From Xestospongia bergquistia (lineage: Eukaryota; Porifera; Demospongiae; Haplosclerida; Petrosiidae), in NCBI GenBank assembly GCA_963965975.1, contig OZ014425.1, positions 1,188,501 to 1,252,500 of the forward strand: a stretch of 64,000 bases of DNA, read 5' to 3'. This document shows positions 17,101-27,541 of this stretch, in pieces. Position numbers and translations under genes: made by a program. The number at the start of each line of letters is the position of its first letter. The stretch's first letter is position 1. The notes beneath the pieces are model-generated. The model was not told where the DNA came from, searched no databases, and saw nothing but the letters and a program-made list of their open reading frames with translations.

Positions 17101-17511
17101 GAATGTTTAATAGGTCACAGTAGTGGTATAATGAGACTTGGGTTTTCCTGTGATGGCTGTCATCTTGTTTCAGGTGATGAAAAAGGTTGTATTATTGTGT
17201 GGGATGGAGTCACGGGACATCAACAACTACGCATCCAACCTCATTTAGACAAAATAATTTTTGACGTATGTTTTGTTAGTGGAAACAAATATATTTGTAG
17301 TCGAGATGTACATGCTGGATACATTACAGTCAATGAAGTAACTAGTGGAAAAGAAGTGGCTTCTTTGAGCTTTTCGACTGATATTTTTACGATGTCTGGT
17401 TCAACAAGCTGGAAAGATTCATCATACATTCTCTGTGGTTTAAAAGATGGTTCTATAAAGTTTGTAAAGCTTCGAGATACTGAGACTGATTCATTAGATA
17501 TTTTGGGATAA
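11170..17511 (+). CDS. HEPN-coiled coil-NACHT-WD40 receptor (receptor B)
   Basis: NLR-like protein of 1748 aa. Exons: 11170-11222, 11471-12159, 12233-12412, 12909-13481, 13600-15834, 15995-17511. The N-terminus is a near copy of receptor A: HEPN domain with FLRNDRFAH (R201, H207 kept) and a coiled coil, here longer (one exon of 573 bp against 270 bp). The NACHT domain is of a different subtype from that of A: Walker A NPGMGKSV (about 554-561), Walker B MVIVIDALDECD (about 650-661), and FHKSVRDWLLDEE near its end. There is no death-fold-like exon. From about residue 1050 a long WD40 array runs to the C-terminus, with blades such as GIVYFWEIESG, GRIIQWDVISG, GVVIWDVTALE and GCIIVWDGVTG. NACHT-WD40 proteins are widespread signal-transduction ATPases in which the propeller senses and NACHT oligomerises. 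The HEPN head suggests an RNA-cleaving or RNA-binding output (inference). The 3' third is duplicated at 19698-21648. Confidence 0.87.
11284..11390. repeat. Hairpin pair in intron 1 of receptor B
   Basis: Near-identical counterpart of the palindromes at 5281-5387, kept with full arm complementarity after duplication. Confidence 0.85.
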
Positions 17512-17765
17512 AATTCTACTTTTCCAATAGTTCCTTTCACCATTTCTATCTTGTAGATTTTTTACTATTTTTGTAATTGACACATTACTTGTAATCAATT
17601 TTTTTTGGAGACAGAGTTATGTAACCCTCCATTCCTGCAAAACCTTTAAGTATGCTGTTGTTCATGGTATACATAATTTAACTAAATCAATTCTGCAATA
17701 ATTACAATAAATAAAGAACTAAAAATTACAGTGTTGTGTTCATAGGAACTAACATTCTTCATTAT

Positions 17766-18172
17766 TTAACACATACTGTCATCATAACAACTAATATAAG
17801 ATAATGAATAGAGTTCAGGTTCTGGATCTTTATATATATACACTTCACAGTCAACCACATTATCCTCTGACACACCATCAGATGTTGTGAGAATACATTG
17901 AGTTTGTGTTCGTATGTACCATGTGGGATGACGTTCTAATCTATCAAGGACTTCTAACATTGATGAATCCACTTCATAGAGCTCACCATATACAACCTAT
18001 TAACATAAGTACATGTAAAGAGTGGATTACTACACACATACGTTGTTGCAGGGGTTGGTGGAATTTTGAGGCAACAAAACAGGATGAACACATTCTGAAC
18101 GTCTAACAACCAAAGGATGTGAATTGGTCAACTTTCCTTCACCTAGGAACACTGCTCTTCCATTCCTTTCAT
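17766..18172 (-). pseudogene. Broken GGACT-like copy
   Basis: Second exon (about 17766-17993) and the 3' part of the first exon match the intact gene at 23477-23962. Homology stops at 18172 in the middle of exon 1 (after the region coding ERNGRAVFLGEGK), so the start codon and the YGTL glycine motif needed for gamma-glutamyl cyclotransferase activity are gone. It belongs to the decayed left copy of the duplicated housekeeping block. Confidence 0.85.
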
Positions 18173-18276
18173 TTCTTTTATTTCATATTTTATCATTATT
18201 TGAATAAAATTATCAACAATTACTGATAATTACATTATCTCCCGGACTACCCGGTAGGTATCATAAGTGAGAAAAT

Positions 18277-19069
18277 ATGGCTGGTAAGTTCTTCGAGTCA
18301 ATAGAGGAGGCCTATAGCACACGAGATTTGTACGAGGTATTAGGCGTTACCAAAACAGCTAGCGAGAAACGAGCTTATCTCACAGTTGAAGTGGGTGTGA
18401 CCACACAGCATAACAATTAACAACATGCTTCGTTTATAGGATATTCAAGATTTTGAGAAGAAATATAAAAACTCAGAAGAAGAAGCCGAGTGTCTCCGTT
18501 CAGCATACATGGACTATGAGGGTGACATGGATAAAATATTGGATTCTGTTAGTAATAATACTTATAACACAGTAACTTATAACCATCTTTTGTAGGTATT
18601 GTGTGCTCATATAGAGGATGAGCCTCGTTTTAGAGGTTTAATAGCAGGATGGATTGCTGAGGGATCAGTTCCCTCATATCCTCTCTTTATGGGAGAAACA
18701 GAGAAGAAACAAAAGAAACGAAAGAGGAAATATGATAAAGAAGCTCAAGAAGCTGAGGAGATGAGACGAGAGATGGGACTGAAAGATGATGGTATGTATA
18801 GAAGCAACACTTATATTTTGAAGAATTCACTAAATATGTGGACATCCACTAAATGTTGTAGTCCTTATCAAGTAGGGTTGTTACTGTTAAGATGGAATGT
18901 CCATTATATACCTACCATATCTGATTTAGTAGTATCTTTCTTTATTGCTGCAGATGATGATGGATTAAAGTCAATAATTAAAGCAAGACAACAGGACAGA
19001 GAAAAACAGATAGGTTCCTTTTTTGATGACCTTGAACAAAAATATGCTAAAAAAACCAAAGAAACGTAA
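18277..19069 (+). pseudogene. J-domain-less DNAJC9 copy, still open
   Basis: Partial copy of the DNAJC9 gene at 25234. Exons 18277-18390, 18440-18547, 18596-18791 and 18954-19069 join in one frame for 177 aa. A deletion fuses the start of the J domain (up to KRAY) to the end of exon 2 (TVE), removing the HPD motif and most of helices II-IV, yet keeping the frame. A one-base gain in an A-run near 19050 shifts the end so the protein stops after KKTKET, losing the Lys-rich tail. It cannot stimulate Hsp70 through a J domain. It may be a pseudogene or could make a truncated protein keeping the C-terminal part of DNAJC9. Confidence 0.75.
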
Positions 19070-19177
19070 GACCATATTTAATGACAAGGAAACCAATTCT
19101 GTTAGTAATAGGAAAAAAGGCAAGAAATGACAGGATTTTATTAACTATTGTTCTTACATTTTATGTATTTAAAGTAA

Positions 19178-19697
19178 TTACAAATATTTAGTTTGATCAT
19201 TATATTTGTACCCTAAACACCATAGTCTCTCTAATTCATACTTGTCTCGTGGCTCTTGTGTCATAAAATGAACCACACTGTCACCTGAAACAGAGAACAA
19301 TATATCAGTAGTTATAACAAAAATATTATACCTAGATCAACTGCTAGCCAGTCTTTACCATCTTCCCCTTCAACTACCACTCTTTGATCATTGAAGATCC
19401 TAACATGTTTCATCTATCAAGATGCAAAATTTTGCTGAGATTACCTGTTGATGTAGATAAGTATTGACCTCTCATAGGTGTAGGAATGAACTTATTGGGA
19501 GGGGGGGCATCATTATTTACTTAGTAAATAATGATGGTCCCCTATTCCTACACCTTGGCCTCTATATATGACATACTAAATACACATGATGTCTGCAGTT
19601 TTTTGTATTGCTAATCATGAAAGTCAGCAGTTAGAGATTTATGTAACTTCTAACTTGAAGGATACAAGAGATGATGGTTTTCTCTTAAAAATAAGCA
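19178..19697 (-). pseudogene. Headless MALSU1 copy
   Basis: The last two exons (19178-19424) match MALSU1 at 26477-26712. Exon 1 is missing apart from about 40 bp from its 5' end (19657-19697), left after an internal deletion. The core RsfS fold encoded by exon 1 is lost. Its right edge is fused to the orphan WD40 copy. Confidence 0.85.
19477..19554. repeat. Palindromic MITE-like element
   Basis: Outer arms GGTGTAGGAAT and ATTCCTACACC enclose an inner palindrome of CATCATTATTTAC with its complement. The same element is at 26776-26844 in the intact MALSU1 intron; this copy has an additional G-run. Confidence 0.7.
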
Positions 19698-21648
19698 TAG
19701 TAAAAAACTTGTGGCTTTCACTTTTTATATAGATGGCTTTTTTAGGCTTATGAAGGAATTACAAATTCCATATGATACCAGCTTTAGTGTTCAGCTTTGG
19801 GACATCTCTAAGTCCAAATGCCGTACTCTTCATACAGTAAGGAGGAAAGAAAATCGTCCAATGTGTGTTTGCTTTTCTTCTGATGGAAAACTGTTATATT
19901 GTGGCTATTGTAATGGTCGTATTATTCAATGGGATGTGATCTCTGGAATTGCACTAGCATTGCTATTTCCAAATGGACTTGTTGTAAAAAGAGGTTAGCT
20001 GACTATAATATTTCATACATGGAAGTTATATGTTGGGTTGGGTTGAAACAATGTTATGTTGATTTATTTACCAGTAATTGTTATGACTTTACACTAATAA
20101 TGACATTAATTTATATTACTTTTCAATGTAGAGTCAGAAGATCTTTTTACTGAGGAATTTGAGGCACTTGATAATACAATTATATCTATAGATTACTCTC
20201 CTGACGGTCACTTTCTTGCAGCATGTTGTAAAGAGGGTGTTGTGATATGGGATGTGACTGCTCTTGAACTTTTAATTGTTCAGCAAACAGAAGATGAAGC
20301 ACGATTTATCAACTGTTCTTTTTCTTGTGACAGTCAACATCTAGCTGCTAGTACCAACAAAGGTACTCTTAAAGTTTGGGCCATCAGCAACTTCACGTTC
20401 TCTCTTGAAGTATCTACTAATCCTGATGGGTCTTTAAATCCTCTTAGTGAATGCTGTTTTGATAATCAAAAAAATGTACTCTGTGTCTTTCAAAACACAG
20501 CTCGGATTTATGCTTATAGCACACTTGTTCAAACCACACATACTCATATAAATTATGAAGCAGTACATCCTAATCGAGCGAATTCTTCTTTATTTCTACC
20601 AGATGAAAAGTATGCAGTCACTTGTGGTGGGAAAAGCCTTTGCTTGTGGGATGTTTCATCATGTCATTTGGTTGCCTCTGCATATGGCATTGTAGGTGGA
20701 TATCTAATTAGGGTTTCAGCTGATGGTAAAACTCTTTTAACTTATGGGGACCGTTGTTATATTGAAGTGTGGGATGTTAAAGGACTCACTAAAACTCACA
20801 CATTAGTCCATCAGGAACAAGCAAATGTTCCAATTCCTTTTTATGATCCTGATGACTCATCTCCAACTGATATCTGTCACTGTGCTATTTCTGTAAATAG
20901 TATTGTTGTGGGTGGGACTGGTCAAGGAAACCTCTTTGTCTGGTATGGGAATCGGTTAGAGTTTGTAAAAGAACTTAAGTTTCATGAGAGTTTGATCTCA
21001 TTTGTAGAGTTCTCACCAAATGGTAATGCATTTGTGTCTGCAGACACTGATGGGGTTATCATGATGTGGAAAATTCAATCACAAAATGAAAGCGATTTTG
21101 AAGTCAACATGATACCACTTCATGCTCACAATGACAGTATTGAACAAGTCTTTTATTCACCACAAGGCAGACGGATTGCATCATGTAGCATGGACAAATC
21201 TGTTCATTTATATAATGGATCAAATGGAGATTTAATTGAACGATTAATAGGTCACAGTAGTGGTATAATGAGACTTGGGTTTTCCTGTGATGGCTGTCAT
21301 CTTGTTTCAGGTGATGAAAAAGGTTGTATTATTGTGTGGGATGGAGTCACGGGACATCAACAACTACGCATCCAACCTCATTTAGACAAAATAATTTTTG
21401 ACGTATGTTTTGTTAGTGGAAACAAATATATTTGTAGTCGAGATGTACATGCTGGATACATTACAGTCAATGAAGTAACTAGTGGAAAAGAAGTGGCTTC
21501 TTTGAGCTTCTCGACTGATATTTTTACAATGTCTGGTTCAACAAGCTGGAAAGATTCATCATACATTCTCTGTGGTTTAAAAGATGGTTCTATAAAGTTT
21601 GTAAAGCTTCGAGATACTGAGACTGATTCATTAGATATTTTGGGATAA
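19698..21648 (+). pseudogene. Orphan WD40 array, copy of receptor B 3' end
   Basis: Exons 19698-19993 and 20132-21648 reproduce 15540-15834 and 15995-17511 of receptor B with only a few amino-acid changes (for example VAFTFYIDG for VAFTSYIDG, and ERLIGHS for ECLIGHS). There is no HEPN, coiled coil or NACHT, and no ATG at the left edge; a TAG lies in the join with the MALSU1 remnant. The first in-frame ATG is internal (RLMKELQ). It is most simply a headless duplicate. The high identity means a recent event or gene conversion. Confidence 0.85.
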
Positions 21649-21689
21649 AATTCTACTTTTCCAATAGTTCCTTGCACCTGTCATGGCAA

Positions 21690-21910
21690 ATTTGTTCCTA
21701 GTTAAAATTGGACCTAGGTCCAATTTTTGCATGCAAAATTTGGACCTAGGTCCAATTTATGCAAGTTAAGTTTGGACCTAGGACCAAATTTTGCTGCCTA
21801 ATTTGGACCTATACTGCAAAATTTGTTCCTAGAGATAGGTCCACTTTTTGCAACAAAATTTGGACCTAGGTCTACTTTAGGCAGCAAGACTTGGTCCCAA
21901 GTCCAATATG
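21690..21910. repeat. Subterminal palindromic repeats of the transposon
   Basis: About six degenerate copies of a palindromic unit around TTTGGACCTAGGTCCAA follow the left end; two more lie near the right end (about 23188-23230). Such subterminal arrays are typical transposase-binding sites (inference). Confidence 0.75.
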
Positions 21911-22000
21911 ATCTGATTATAATAAGGTTTAGCATTTAATCTAAATAAAGTCAGTACAAGTTATGTAATTATAGGTTATATTGTATAGGTAATGTTACAA

Positions 22001-22430
22001 TTAATTAACAGTTTTTATACAAGTGTCACATATCCATAGTATATGCCTCTTGGTCTGATAAATGACACTTGGGACTTCAACACAATCTTCATGATACCAT
22101 TCTTTACACTCAATCATTCTACCCTCTTCTGGTTGACGACACTTGCAGTATACTCCGAATTTCATATCAGCAACATATTGCTTTGCTTTCTTTCTCCACT
22201 GCTGGCAAGGGAAAGGGGTAATTGTCTTATTTTCAAGACAGTGACAAAGGTGGTCCCTCAATTGATGTTGAATGTAGGTTATTTGTGTTGGGGTTTGCCC
22301 ACCACAAAGGGATACTGCAAAAGCCAATGAGAAAAACACCACAATCACTTGTACCATGTTGTAGATGAACTGGCTGAAAGCGCACAGTTATTTCAGGTTG
22401 GTCTGTGAACAGCATTGCAGCAATCTGTGC
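22001..22430 (-). pseudogene. Transposon Ulp1-protease end plus PHD finger remnant
   Basis: On the minus strand, 22430-22310 reads QHGTSDCGVFLIGF, the C-terminal active-site pattern (Q...DCG) of Ulp1/SENP-type C48 peptidases. In a shifted frame 22357-22001 gives a C4HC3 PHD finger (YCKC, MIEC, WYHEDC, WICDTC). The two parts are in different frames, so the original gene is broken. No histidine or aspartate of the protease triad is visible. Confidence 0.65.
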
Positions 22431-22499
22431 CTTGGCTCTAAATGATAGTCTAGTACATCACATAGAGTTAAATATATCAACAGTTGCGACAGGACAGCC

Positions 22500-22760
22500 A
22501 ATATTACTCTGGTCTTGTAGTTGTCAACTTGTCTCTCGTTCTTTGACACTCATCACATGCAGATACCTACAATAAGTCACATTACAACTTATAATAAAGG
22601 AAAACACATCACTTACAACTTGCTTCACATCTTTCATGACTCCCTCCATGCAAATCTCTCAATAACTCTATTATAGGTCTTTTTTTCACCAAGATGTCCA
22701 GATGTTGGTCAGCATGGCAACAACACACAATTCGTAACTTTTCAGTCTTTGATTGTACAT
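22500..22760 (-). pseudogene. Transposon integrase HHCC zinc-finger remnant
   Basis: The minus strand reads HSGHLGEKKT, then WRGVMKDV, then SACDECQRTRDKL, matching the H-H-C-C zinc-binding domain that precedes retroviral-type integrase cores. The first part needs a frame change, and a short interruption lies before the CDEC part. The core that should follow is deleted. Confidence 0.6.
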
Positions 22761-23476
22761 ACCTCACCCACTGAAAACAGAAATATTATCATAAATTATT
22801 TTAAGACAATAAAAAAAGAAACTGAGAAAATAATACAAGCTTGTCCTGGCTTCTTCTCATAGTACACTTCTTCTTTCATTGCTAGTTTGCCAGCCTTTTC
22901 CTAATGCTTCTCTTCCTGTTAGCAGAACAATCTGAGCCATATTTTCTATGTAGTTTATTGCTTCCTCTGTCAGGTTCCCATCTTCTCTCTGCTGTGACAT
23001 CGCTTTTTTGACACTTTGAAAACTTCACCAGGTGGCTAAAGCTCTCCATTTAAGTACACACAACATAAGAAGTGATTAATCGATTTGTATGTGTCAAATT
23101 CCACTTCTCTTTACCAAGTTATACAGTCTGAGACGTCTGGGTACAAATATTGCAAGGCGGAATTAATTTTGCAGACTTTTTGTTGCCAAATTTGGTCCTA
23201 GGTCCAAATTTTGCACCCGGACCAAATTTTTCGTGACACACCATTTCTATCTTGTAGATTTTTTACTTTATTTTTGTAATTGACACATTACTTGTAATCA
23301 AATTTTTTGGAGACAGAGTTGTGTTACCCTGCATTCCTGCAAAACCGTTAAGTATGCTGTTGTTCATGGTATACATAATTTAACTAAGTCAATCCTGCAA
23401 TAATTACAATAAATAAAGAACTAAAAATTACAGTGTTGTGTTTATAGTATTAATAGGAACTAGCATTCTTCATTAT

Positions 23477-23962
23477 TTAACACATACTGTCGTCATAACA
23501 ACTAATATAAGATAATGAATAGAGTTCAGGTTCTGGATCTTTATATATATACACTTCACAGTCAATCACATTATCCTCTGAGAGAGACACAACATCAGAT
23601 ATTGTGAGAATACATTGAGTTTGTGTTCGTATGTACCATGTGGGATGACGTTCAAATCTATCAAGGACTTCTAACATTGGTGAATCCACTTCATAGAGCT
23701 CACCATATACAACCTATTAACATTAGGACATGTAATGAATGGATTACTACACACATACATTGTTGGAGGAGTTGGTGGAATTTTGAGGCAACAAAACAGG
23801 ATGAACATATTCTGAACGTCTAACAACTAAAGGATGTGGATTGATCAACTTTCCTTCACCTAGGAACACTGCTCTTCCATTCCTTTCATCTGTCATCAAA
23901 TAATGATTGCGTTGATTTCTTTTCAAAGTGCCATACACAAAGATCTTATGTAAAGCTGCCAT
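23477..23962 (-). CDS. GGACT: Gamma-glutamylaminecyclotransferase-like protein
   Basis: Protein of 146 aa from exons 23962-23759 and 23713-23477. The N-terminal FVYGTLKRNQRNH is the substrate-binding loop of the GGCT-like fold, and VVYGELYEV continues the fold; ERHPTWYIRTQTQ matches the region after the catalytic acid (the conserved E/D in LDRFERHP). The GGACT/AIG2-like branch releases 5-oxoproline from gamma-glutamyl amines such as crosslink breakdown products. The start is the ATG before AALHKIFVYGTL; no upstream in-frame ATG fits. Its start lies 91 bp from the divergent KANSL2-like gene, so the two may share a promoter. The copy at 17766 is broken. Confidence 0.85.
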
Positions 23963-24053
23963 TTCCACATCCGTTAAACTTCATTATGTCCACCATGTTT
24001 ATAATTAAAGTGAGTGAGGTGGAAGGTGTGGAGGTTAAATAAGCTGTTAGACC

Positions 24054-25145
24054 ATGTCAGAAAATCAACAAAAAAATGACGATTTAGAACCAACTGCAAA
24101 TGCCGTATGGAAGGGAGAGAATGAAAGTGATTCTGAATATGTCTTAGATCTTGAAAGTTTTCCTTTAGAGTAAGAAATGATTACTGTTACTTGTAATTAA
24201 CTTTGCTCCACCCATCTTTAGTAACACTGGTGTTTGGACAGAGCAGGAGGCTTATCGTTTGTACAAACAGAAAGTAGAGAGATTGCGTACTCTGTATATG
24301 GGTCAGCTGTCACGATTGAGTCATCTCCTTCAGGAGAGAAGACGACAATTCTTACAGGAATGGCAGGCAGCTGGCGGCACTAAGGACAAAGGTCAGTGTT
24401 GTCCAAAGAGGACCATTAAGTAAAGCTTATTTCTTACATTTCAGCATCATTGCCATCAGAAGGAGGTTCAAAACATGATGTCGCTTATCGTTGTTATCGA
24501 AAACGTACATCAGAACAAGGTCTTTTAGAAAGAAGACTCAAGTTACGTCGTGTATCAGCTACAATGGATCTATACAGCAAGAAAGAATTAAGAGAAGCTA
24601 ACAAATCTCATTATCAACATTTGGTAAAGTTACAACAACAATTGCGTCCGTCCCATACATCCACCTGCTCCACCACCAGCTGTAACCAAATGAGTATGCC
24701 ATTCACATCAAAATGCTCTAAACGTATCCTCCTCTCATTAAAATAATGTGATCTATAAGATTCAGAGAGAGGGGGGGGGGGGAGAAGAAGTGCAGAAGCA
24801 TAATAGGATTATCTATGGTATATATCATGTGAATTATGTTTTATCTGCATCTTCTATATGTATAAATGTTGGAGTTTTTCCTTGACTCCTTACCTATCAG
24901 ATATAATAGAAGAACCCAAACAACAACTGTACACTAACTGTACTTTTACTAACTCCAGTGGAACGTCCTGTACTAATCCAGTACCTAAATATTTAGATCC
25001 TTTACTATGTGGTGGTCATTGGGACCAAGTAAAAGTGACCTTACCATCAGATACTGACTCTGAAAGTGAAGGAGAAGAGACAGAGAAGAGAAGAATGACA
25101 GTAGTCACAACAACCACACTAACAGCTAATGATACAACTGTCTAA
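24054..25145 (+). CDS. KANSL2/INO80D-family zinc-finger protein
   Basis: Protein of 269 aa from exons 24054-24169, 24222-24391, 24445-24723 and 24901-25145. The family pattern is visible: EAYRLYKQKVERLRTLYMGQL and LSHLLQERRRQFL (helical), YRCYRKRTSEQGLLERRLKLRR, then two Cys/His-rich potential DNA-binding segments (STCSTTSCNQMSMPFTSKC followed by KHIIEE; and CTFTNSSGTSC, NPVPKYLDPLLC, GGHW). These are the zf-C3Hc3H elements of KANSL2 (NSL histone acetyltransferase complex) and INO80D (INO80 remodeller). I cannot separate the two; the short length favours KANSL2. The tail is acidic then Thr-rich. The donor at 24724 was chosen because it restores the CSKHI pattern. Confidence 0.75.
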
Positions 25146-25233
25146 CTATAATAATTAAAAGTTTATTAAAAATTAGTTACATTTTAAATCACACCCTGGG
25201 TATTAAAGCGGGAGTTTAAATTTTGTAGAAACT

Positions 25234-26430
25234 ATGGCTGGTAAGTTCTTTGAGTCAATAGAGGAGGCCTATAGCACGCGAGATTTGTACGAGGTATTAG
25301 GCGTTACCAAAACAGCTAGCGAGTCAGAAATCAAACGAGCTTATCACAAACTGTCATTGAAAGTTCATCCTGATCGTGTTCCTCCTGACGAAGTGAAGAT
25401 ATCTACAACTAAGTTCCAAGTATAATATTATTTATAAATATTTTTAATGTATTACGTACAATTAATAATACGTTACTATGTGTATATTATATGTGCATTA
25501 ATAACATGTTTGTTTCTCTCAAGATTCTCAGTAAAATCTATCTTATTCTCTCGGACTCTGACAAGAGAGCCATTTACAATGAGACAGGGTGTGTCCCTGA
25601 GGACGATGATGTCCATCAAGAAAGGGACTGGGCTGAATGTTGGAAACTTCTTTTTAAGAGTGTCACAGTTGAAGTGGGTGTGACTACACAGCATAACAAT
25701 TAACATCATGCTTTGTTTATAGGATATTCAAGATTTTGAGAAGAAATATAAAAACTCAGAAGAAGAAGCCGAGTGTCTCCGTTCAGCATACATGGACTAT
25801 GAGGGTGACATGGATAAAATAATGGATTCTGTTAGTAATAATATTTGTAACACAGTAACTTATAGCCATCTTTTGTAGGTATTGTGTGCTCATATAGAGG
25901 ATGAGCCTCGTTTTAGAGGTTTAATAGCAGGATGGATTGCTGAGGGATCAGTTCCCTCATATCCTCTCTTTATGGGAGAAACAGAGAAGAAACAAAAGAA
26001 ACGAAAGAGGAAATATGATAAAGAAGCTCAAGAAGCTGAGGAGATGAGACGAGAGATGGGACTGAAAGATGATGGTATGTATAGAAGCAACACTTATATT
26101 TTGAAGAATTCACTAAATATGTGGACATCCACTAAATGTTGTAGTCCTTATCAAGTAGGGTTGTTACTGTTAAGATGGAATGTCCATTATATACCACCTA
26201 CCATATCTGATTTAGTAGTATCTTTCTTTATTACTGCAGATGATGATGGATTAAAGTCAATAATTAAAGCAAGACAACAGGACAGAGAAAAACAGTTAGG
26301 TTCCTTTTTTGATGACCTTGAACAAAAATATGCTAAAAAACCAAAGAAACGTAAGACCATATTTAATGACAAGGAAACCCATTCTGTTAGTAATAGCAAA
26401 AAAGGAACCAGGAAAAAAGGCAAGAAATGA
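25234..26430 (+). CDS. DNAJC9: DNAJC9 co-chaperone
   Basis: Protein of 276 aa; exons 25234-25419, 25524-25673, 25723-25830, 25879-26074, 26240-26430. The N-terminal J domain (about residues 17-85) has [12 protein letters not shown], the HPD motif (KVHPDRV) and [13 protein letters not shown]. The family continuation is clear: DRDW-like [73 protein letters not shown] and a Lys-rich tail. DNAJC9 is a nuclear J-protein that couples Hsp70 to histone H3-H4 handling. It lies 88 bp downstream of the KANSL2-like stop and 46 bp from the convergent MALSU1 stop. Confidence 0.93.
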
Positions 26431-26476
26431 CAGGATTTTATTATCAATATGACTATTGTGTATGTATTTAAATTAA

Positions 26477-27541
26477 TTACAAATATTTAGTTTGATCATC
26501 ATATTTGTACCCTAAACACCACAGTCTTTCTAATTCATACTTGTCTCGTGCCTCTTGTGTCATAAAATGAACCACACTGTCACCTGAAACAGAGAACAAT
26601 ATATCAGTAGTTATAACAAAAATATTATACCTAGATCAACTGCTAGCCAGTCTTTACCATCTTCTCCTTCAACTACCACTCTTTGATCATTGAAGATCCG
26701 AACATGTTTCATCTATCAAGATGCAAAATTTTGCTGAGATTACTTGTTGATATAGATAAGTATTGACCTCTCATAGGTGTAGGAATGAACTTCTTAGCAT
26801 CATTATTTACTTAGTAAATAATGATGGCCCCCTATTCCTACACCTTGGCCTCTATATATGACATACTAAATAAATACACATGATGTCTGCAGTTTTTTGT
26901 ATTGCTAATCATGAAAGTCAGCAGTTAGAGATTTATGTAACTTCTAACTAATAATCTAATAAAACAATAGATAATATGTAGCAAGTATCCTGCAAGCCAT
27001 AACCAATGCTAGAGAGGAGGAGCCTGGCTTGGCAATACTATAAGCCAATTATATAGGAACGTACCTCAAAAGCTAGAGTTTTTGCCATCCTGTTAATATG
27101 TCGAGTATTAGCACCAGTACATATTACAAAATAAGATACATATTGTTTGCAGGGTGGAACTTTAATGACACAAATATCTGTAGCATTTTCCAGTTTCAAA
27201 AACTCCACTACCTCATTGATATTGAAAATTTCTTGTCTCTCCTTGCGTTGAATTTTCTTGTTTTCATCTTTCTTCTTTATTTCTCTTTCTCTCTGTATGT
27301 TAGTTAATAATTCCTCAATACTATACTCTGTTAAGGAGCTGAAAGAATTTGTACTGCTAGCAGCAATAGGAAGAGTCCTAGGGCCAGAAGTCCTTGTTAG
27401 TTCATACAGTACACTCGTTCTCACTGAACGGAGTGGCTGAACTGATGTTCTTGACCTGCCCAGTTGTCTGTTAGTGGTAGCATTGAAGGATACAAGAGAT
27501 GATGGTTTTCTCTTAAAAATAAGCAGTGATAGACGATTCAT
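26477..27541 (-). CDS. MALSU1: Mitochondrial ribosome silencing factor (RsfS/MALSU1)
   Basis: Protein of 221 aa from exons 27541-27065, 26712-26631 and 26583-26477. The N-terminus is basic and Ser/Thr-rich with few acids (MNRLSLLIFKRKPSS), as expected for a mitochondrial presequence. The DUF143/RsfS core is clear: VVEFLKLENATDICVIKV, YFVICTG, NTRHINRMAKTLAFE, VEGEDGKDWLAVDLGD, VVHFMTQEARDKYELERLW. RsfS-type factors bind uL14 on the large ribosomal subunit and act in subunit assembly or silencing. Exon 1 contains the right breakpoint of the tandem duplication (near 27527), so the 5' end of this gene also appears at 19657-19697. Confidence 0.9.
26776..26844. repeat. Palindromic MITE-like element in MALSU1 intron
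   Basis: Arms GGTGTAGGAAT and ATTCCTACACC around a near-perfect inner palindrome; counterpart of 19477-19554. Confidence 0.7.

Larger units (their letters stand above)
21679..23238. mobile_element. Ginger-like DNA transposon remnant
   Basis: Insertion of 1,560 bp that interrupts sequence continuous in the other duplicate (17525-17545). Ends are inverted repeats starting TGTCA (TGTCATGGCAAATTTG left; TGTCACGAAAAATTTGG on the complement of the right end), flanked by a 4-bp target duplication CACC (21675-21678 and 23239-23242). Inside, on the minus strand, are remnants of an HHCC integrase zinc finger, an Ulp1-type Cys protease end and a PHD finger. TGT-starting ends, 4-bp duplications, and integrase with Ulp1 and PHD modules are known for Ginger transposons. 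The catalytic integrase core was not found, so it cannot move by itself. Confidence 0.7.

Noticed and set aside
17241..17543. Antisense 100-codon open frame, repeated at 21378-21677
   Set aside because: Present twice only because the WD40 region is duplicated; no family pattern, and sense coding is clear.
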